Assembly: GCF_022458985.1 (NCBI RefSeq)
Contig: NC_061786.1
Location: forward strand, 23,127,974 to 23,191,973
Reading direction: 5' to 3'
Length of the DNA stretch: 64,000 nucleotides
Origin: Mugil cephalus
Lineage: Eukaryota > Chordata > Actinopteri > Mugiliformes > Mugilidae
In this document: positions 45,083 through 64,000 of the stretch, piece by piece
Layout of the letters: each line of letters begins with the position of its first letter
Position numbering within the stretch: the stretch's first letter is position 1
The notes under the pieces: generated by a model
What the model saw: only the letters and a program-made list of their open reading frames with translations
What the model was told of the DNA's origin: nothing
The model's database searches: none
Position numbers and translations under genes: made by a program

Positions 45083-45688
45083 TCAGTTCTTCCAGAAGTT
45101 CGGGTTCTGCGCCATCCTCCTCTGGAAGCTCTCGTACCAGCGCAGGACGCAGCTGGACGGGATGAACGTCTCCGTGGGGTTCGGCGTCATCCGCTCCTGC
45201 GTGACGGCGAACGACGACGCGAAGTTGTAGAAATTCTCGAGCATCTTCTGCGTGAACTGCAGGAAGGAGTCCACGGTGGACACGGCGGCGCTGGACACCG
45301 GGATCTGCTGGGCCAGCTGCTCCAGAGGCTCCACGGAGACCCCGACCTGGGCCACGGAGGCGGAGGAGGAGGCGGCCAGGGAGCCGAAGGGGTGCGGCCC
45401 GGCCCCCGCGGTGGCGCCGGCCTTCAGCCCGGAGATCTTGAAGATGGCGCTGGGTTTGTCGTTGGTGATGAAGCCGAGCAGCTGCCACACGGCGGCTCCG
45501 TTCACCGGGTCCGGGAAGGAGAAGTAAACCGCGCCCCCGGTCCCCGGTGGGAACGGGACCGTCCCCAGCATGAACACCACCACGTGGTTCACGGCCTCAT
45601 AGTCCGGGAGGTTGAACACGAACTTGTCCGAGGCGACCTGCACCGCGTCGGTCTGCACCAACCTACCGGCGACCAGACAACCGAACAT
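45083..45688 (-). CDS. hikeshi: Hikeshi (HSP70 nuclear import carrier), intronless
   Basis: A 201-residue frame without interruption, [20 protein letters not shown] to NPNFWKN. Hikeshi carries HSP70 into the nucleus during heat stress, by binding HSP70-ATP and FG-nucleoporins. Family hallmarks are present: an N-terminal domain with [56 protein letters not shown], an acidic-free linker, then [38 protein letters not shown] and [13 protein letters not shown] at the C terminus. Length fits the family (human 197). An extra GATAGAG-like Ala/Gly insertion sits in the middle. The coding region is GC-rich compared with its flanks. Vertebrate hikeshi genes are normally split into several exons, as I recall, so this could be a retrocopy. 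The fully open frame argues that it is still functional. Confidence 0.93.
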   Translation of the reverse strand: MFGCLVAGRLVQTDAVQVASDKFVFNLPDYEAVNHVVVFMLGTVPFPPGTGGAVYFSFPDPVNGAAVWQLLGFITNDKPSAIFKISGLKAGATAGAGPHPFGSLAASSSASVAQVGVSVEPLEQLAQQIPVSSAAVSTVDSFLQFTQKMLENFYNFASSFAVTQERMTPNPTETFIPSSCVLRWYESFQRRMAQNPNFWKN

Positions 45689-46900
45689 CCCCGAGGAAAA
45701 GCTAGGTAGCTTAGCCGTTAGCTTATCTGTTAGCCAGCTCGCTGGAAACAGTGTGTAGCTTTAGCTTCACCTGCAAATCTCCCTAAAACACGGAGAACCG
45801 ACGAGAACCGAACATCAACATGTAGCGATTCGACGAGAAACTTCCCCGATCTGCTGCTCGGTAATCCACAGGACGCCCTGGAGAAACTTCTTCTTCTACT
45901 TCTTTTTCTTCTTTGGCTCCGCCTTCTGGACTAACGTGTCTTCTAACAAACTGTTCTTATTCCGTTTTATGCTTTTCACGAATATAAATAAACGTACATT
46001 GTGAAGGAGTTCTGTCTTTAGAATAATTATCGATCTAAGTTTACTCTGTCGAGTTTGTTGTTGTCTGTGGAAACGTTCGATGATTTGGTAATCGACTCGT
46101 TGGCACCGCAGGGTAGTAAAGGGAGGAAATAAGCGCGACTAAAACCGGAAAGAAGAGTTCTACCCACTACAAAATAAAAGCACATAAACTCGCTTAAAAA
46201 ATAATGCAGGTAAAAGGCTAAAGGTGTTTTTTTATTACGGAAGTGCGAGCTATTTCATTTGAATCGATCAAAAACACATAACCAAGAAAAACATGCAATA
46301 CTTTGCTATCTTTATTTGTTTAATTTAATTGTAAACATGTCAATTGTATTTAAATATTTGTGTTGTGTCTATATATGGTATGATTTCATACATTTTAATA
46401 AATTGGTAACAAAACAAAAATATGATGTTTGGTTACTTACAAAGGAGAAATAATATTGTTTTGTACTGTATAGTGTGTGATAATTGAATAAAATTGTTAT
46501 GCCCCATGTAGAGGTGTCCAGGACACAACATGACACAAAGGGTTATAATATAAAGAAATGCTATTTATTTACAAAAGTTAAAAATCCAATGAATAAGTAA
46601 TGTAGTTGTCATGTAATTGTTATGATAAGATCACATGCACAGTTATACACAGTGAAATGTATAACTGAGAAAAAATAAAAATAAATTCAAACATAAACTG
46701 TAGATTTGAAATGTAAACTTAAAGGGATGGGGTCGCTCGTTTGTACATGCAGATTATTTACAGTATTTTAAAAAGCAAATGCATCAATAGAGTCCATTAA
46801 TGCATTTCTATTATTACCAAATAATAATTAATGAGATCGTTTTGAAGAACTAGACCACCATTTATTCTGAAAATCTCTTACCGGATGTTTGCGCTGTGGT
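45689..46900. promoter_or_regulatory. Divergent intergenic region between hikeshi and heatr5a
   Basis: The about 1.2 kb separating the two start regions must contain both promoters. I see an ETS-like CGGAAGTG near 46241 and ACCGGAAAG near 46145, but no TATA box that I would trust. AT-rich DNA follows to 46850. Confidence 0.35.
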
Positions 46901-47100
46901 TTTCCGGTAACTTGACGCTCGCTGCTGCAGCTTCTCGTCTCTTCTTGGTGGATTTGGACTATTTTCATTTTTCTTTGGAGCTTTAAAACAACCCGATTTA
47001 AACTTTTTCCTCCCGTGTTCGTGGACTGACGCTTTCCTGGACGGATGAACGACCTTTAAGCCACGACACGAAGCACACGGTCCCGTCTTTAACCCGGTTT
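46880..47100 (+). other. Candidate non-coding first exon of heatr5a
   Basis: A G+C-richer block (TTACCGGATGTTTGCGCTGTGG, CGCTCGCTGCTGCAGC) ending in a consensus donor CGGTTT|GTGAGT at 47101. It lies about 1 kb before the coding exon that begins at 48117. No transcript evidence; the 5' limit is a guess. Confidence 0.4.
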
Positions 47101-47454
47101 GTGAGTTAATTTCTCCTTTTTAGCCACCCGATGCTAGCTGGGTTAGCTCCTAAAAATGAATGAAGACTGAAGCAGAAATGAGTCAAACAACAGATGTTGA
47201 GCCAGAATTCTTTATAGTCAGAACAAATAAAACATCTGCCTCCATACAGGTAAAACTCAGTGATGAAGAAGAGCCCAGAATAAACATGGAAACATGAATA
47301 AAGCACCAATAAAATAATAAAATAAAGTCCAATAAGAGAGTAGGTAAAATACAACAGGACAACAATATAAATCAGTTTAAAATGGAGCAGACAGAACCAG
47401 CCACAGACCCAACTAAATATATATACATTATATAATAATACACGACCTGGACAA

Positions 47455-47540
47455 AATAAAACGTCTCCACCTGGAGGAGGAGGAGGAGGAAGAGGAGGAA
47501 GAAGAAGATGAGAAGAGGAGGAGGAGGAGGAGAAGGTCCT
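47455..47540 (+). repeat. (GGA/GAA)n repeat in heatr5a intron 1
   Basis: GGAGGAGGAGG/AAGAAGAAG purine tract, imperfect. The flanks (47100-48116) hold no exon. Confidence 0.8.
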
Positions 47541-48131
47541 GGGTTTTCCCAGAAGAACATTACTGAGATCATCAGTGTGGTTTTAATGTTTTGGCAGCTC
47601 TGTTTCAGTTTCCTGATTAAAAAAAATAAAAAAGATTAAAGAACAAATCAACCTGAAAAATGAAACATTTTCACCAGAGGAGACGAGCTTTAATAATTAC
47701 TACATAGATATAATGTAATAATATATATTATTATTATTATATATGAACTGAAGCTGTGTCTGACGTTTCCTGGTGGTGTGTTTGAGTGCCCTGCGGTGGC
47801 GTCTGTTAAAAGCAGCGTTTGCTTGTTATTTTCCGTGGGACATCTTTAGGTTTTTAGAGGACGCTCTGTGAGTTTTAACGAAGGAGTTGAACTGTTGAAT
47901 CATTTATGAGCTGCTCTCCTTCTTTTCTTCCTCCGGTCGCTGAGCTGCTCTGAATCTGAAAGGAACAAAAAAACACTCAGACACTCGATGGTTTTTCCCA
48001 CAGAGAAACTCAGGAAGACGACTTTTTCTTATCCTCCTTTTTTACCCTCAGTCTTTATAACGTTTCTGTTTTTCTGTTAAATTCAGACGTTTTATTTTCT
48101 CCTTCGTGTCTGACAGGATTCAGGAGGATGA

Positions 48132-64000
<15,869 letters not shown>

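Noticed and set aside
44925..45709. Long frames on both strands over hikeshi
   Set aside because: Shadows caused by the high GC content of the hikeshi coding region. Only the 45688-45083 minus frame matches a known family.

Overview
The window looks like a ray-finned (teleost) fish chromosome segment, probably a percomorph. The reasons are multi-exon genes with vertebrate splice sites, compact introns, fish-type SINE, LINE and Tc1/mariner relics, and a very high load of tandem repeats. I worked from codon reading and splice-phase bookkeeping only; no database was consulted. About half of the window is intron or intergenic DNA.

Layout: (1) 1-12035, plus strand: the 3' half of an MDGA2-type gene, a GPI-anchored synaptic Ig/MAM protein, beginning in its FN3-like domain and ending in a GPI-signal exon. 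(2) 12036-19752: intergenic DNA with GCTA-rich minisatellites and a Tc1/mariner relic. (3) 19753-29555, plus strand: an immunoglobulin-superfamily gene. It has a signal peptide, one ordinary V domain and a transmembrane exon, then five near-identical V exons of an 'LPFKT' type and a short tail exon. All introns are phase 1, and one intron is stuffed with LINE and SINE debris. (4) 30648-37805 and 38929-43479, minus strand: two tandem short-chain dehydrogenases of the DHRS13 group, 319 and 318 residues, differing by one intron. (5) 45083-45688, minus strand: an uninterrupted Hikeshi (HSP70 nuclear import carrier) reading frame. (6) 48195-63251 and beyond the edge, plus strand: the 5' half of HEATR5A, an endosomal trafficking HEAT-repeat protein, whose introns are largely made of tandem repeats.

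The genes are not an operon or a shared pathway. The IgSF gene and the DHRS13 pair are convergent; Hikeshi and HEATR5A are divergent.

The most unusual signals are these. Several minisatellites contain the 3' splice site of the adjacent exon as part of their repeat unit, in HEATR5A and in one DHRS13 copy. Long pure-pyrimidine tracts run flush into HEATR5A acceptors. HEATR5A appears to lack one conserved exon, with splice phases that no longer match, at a GT-repeat region, and has an apparent one-base frame break further on. The V-domain array lacks the first canonical cysteine and lies 3' of the only transmembrane exon, with a Tc1-like element in the intron where a second one might be expected. 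Hikeshi is intronless.
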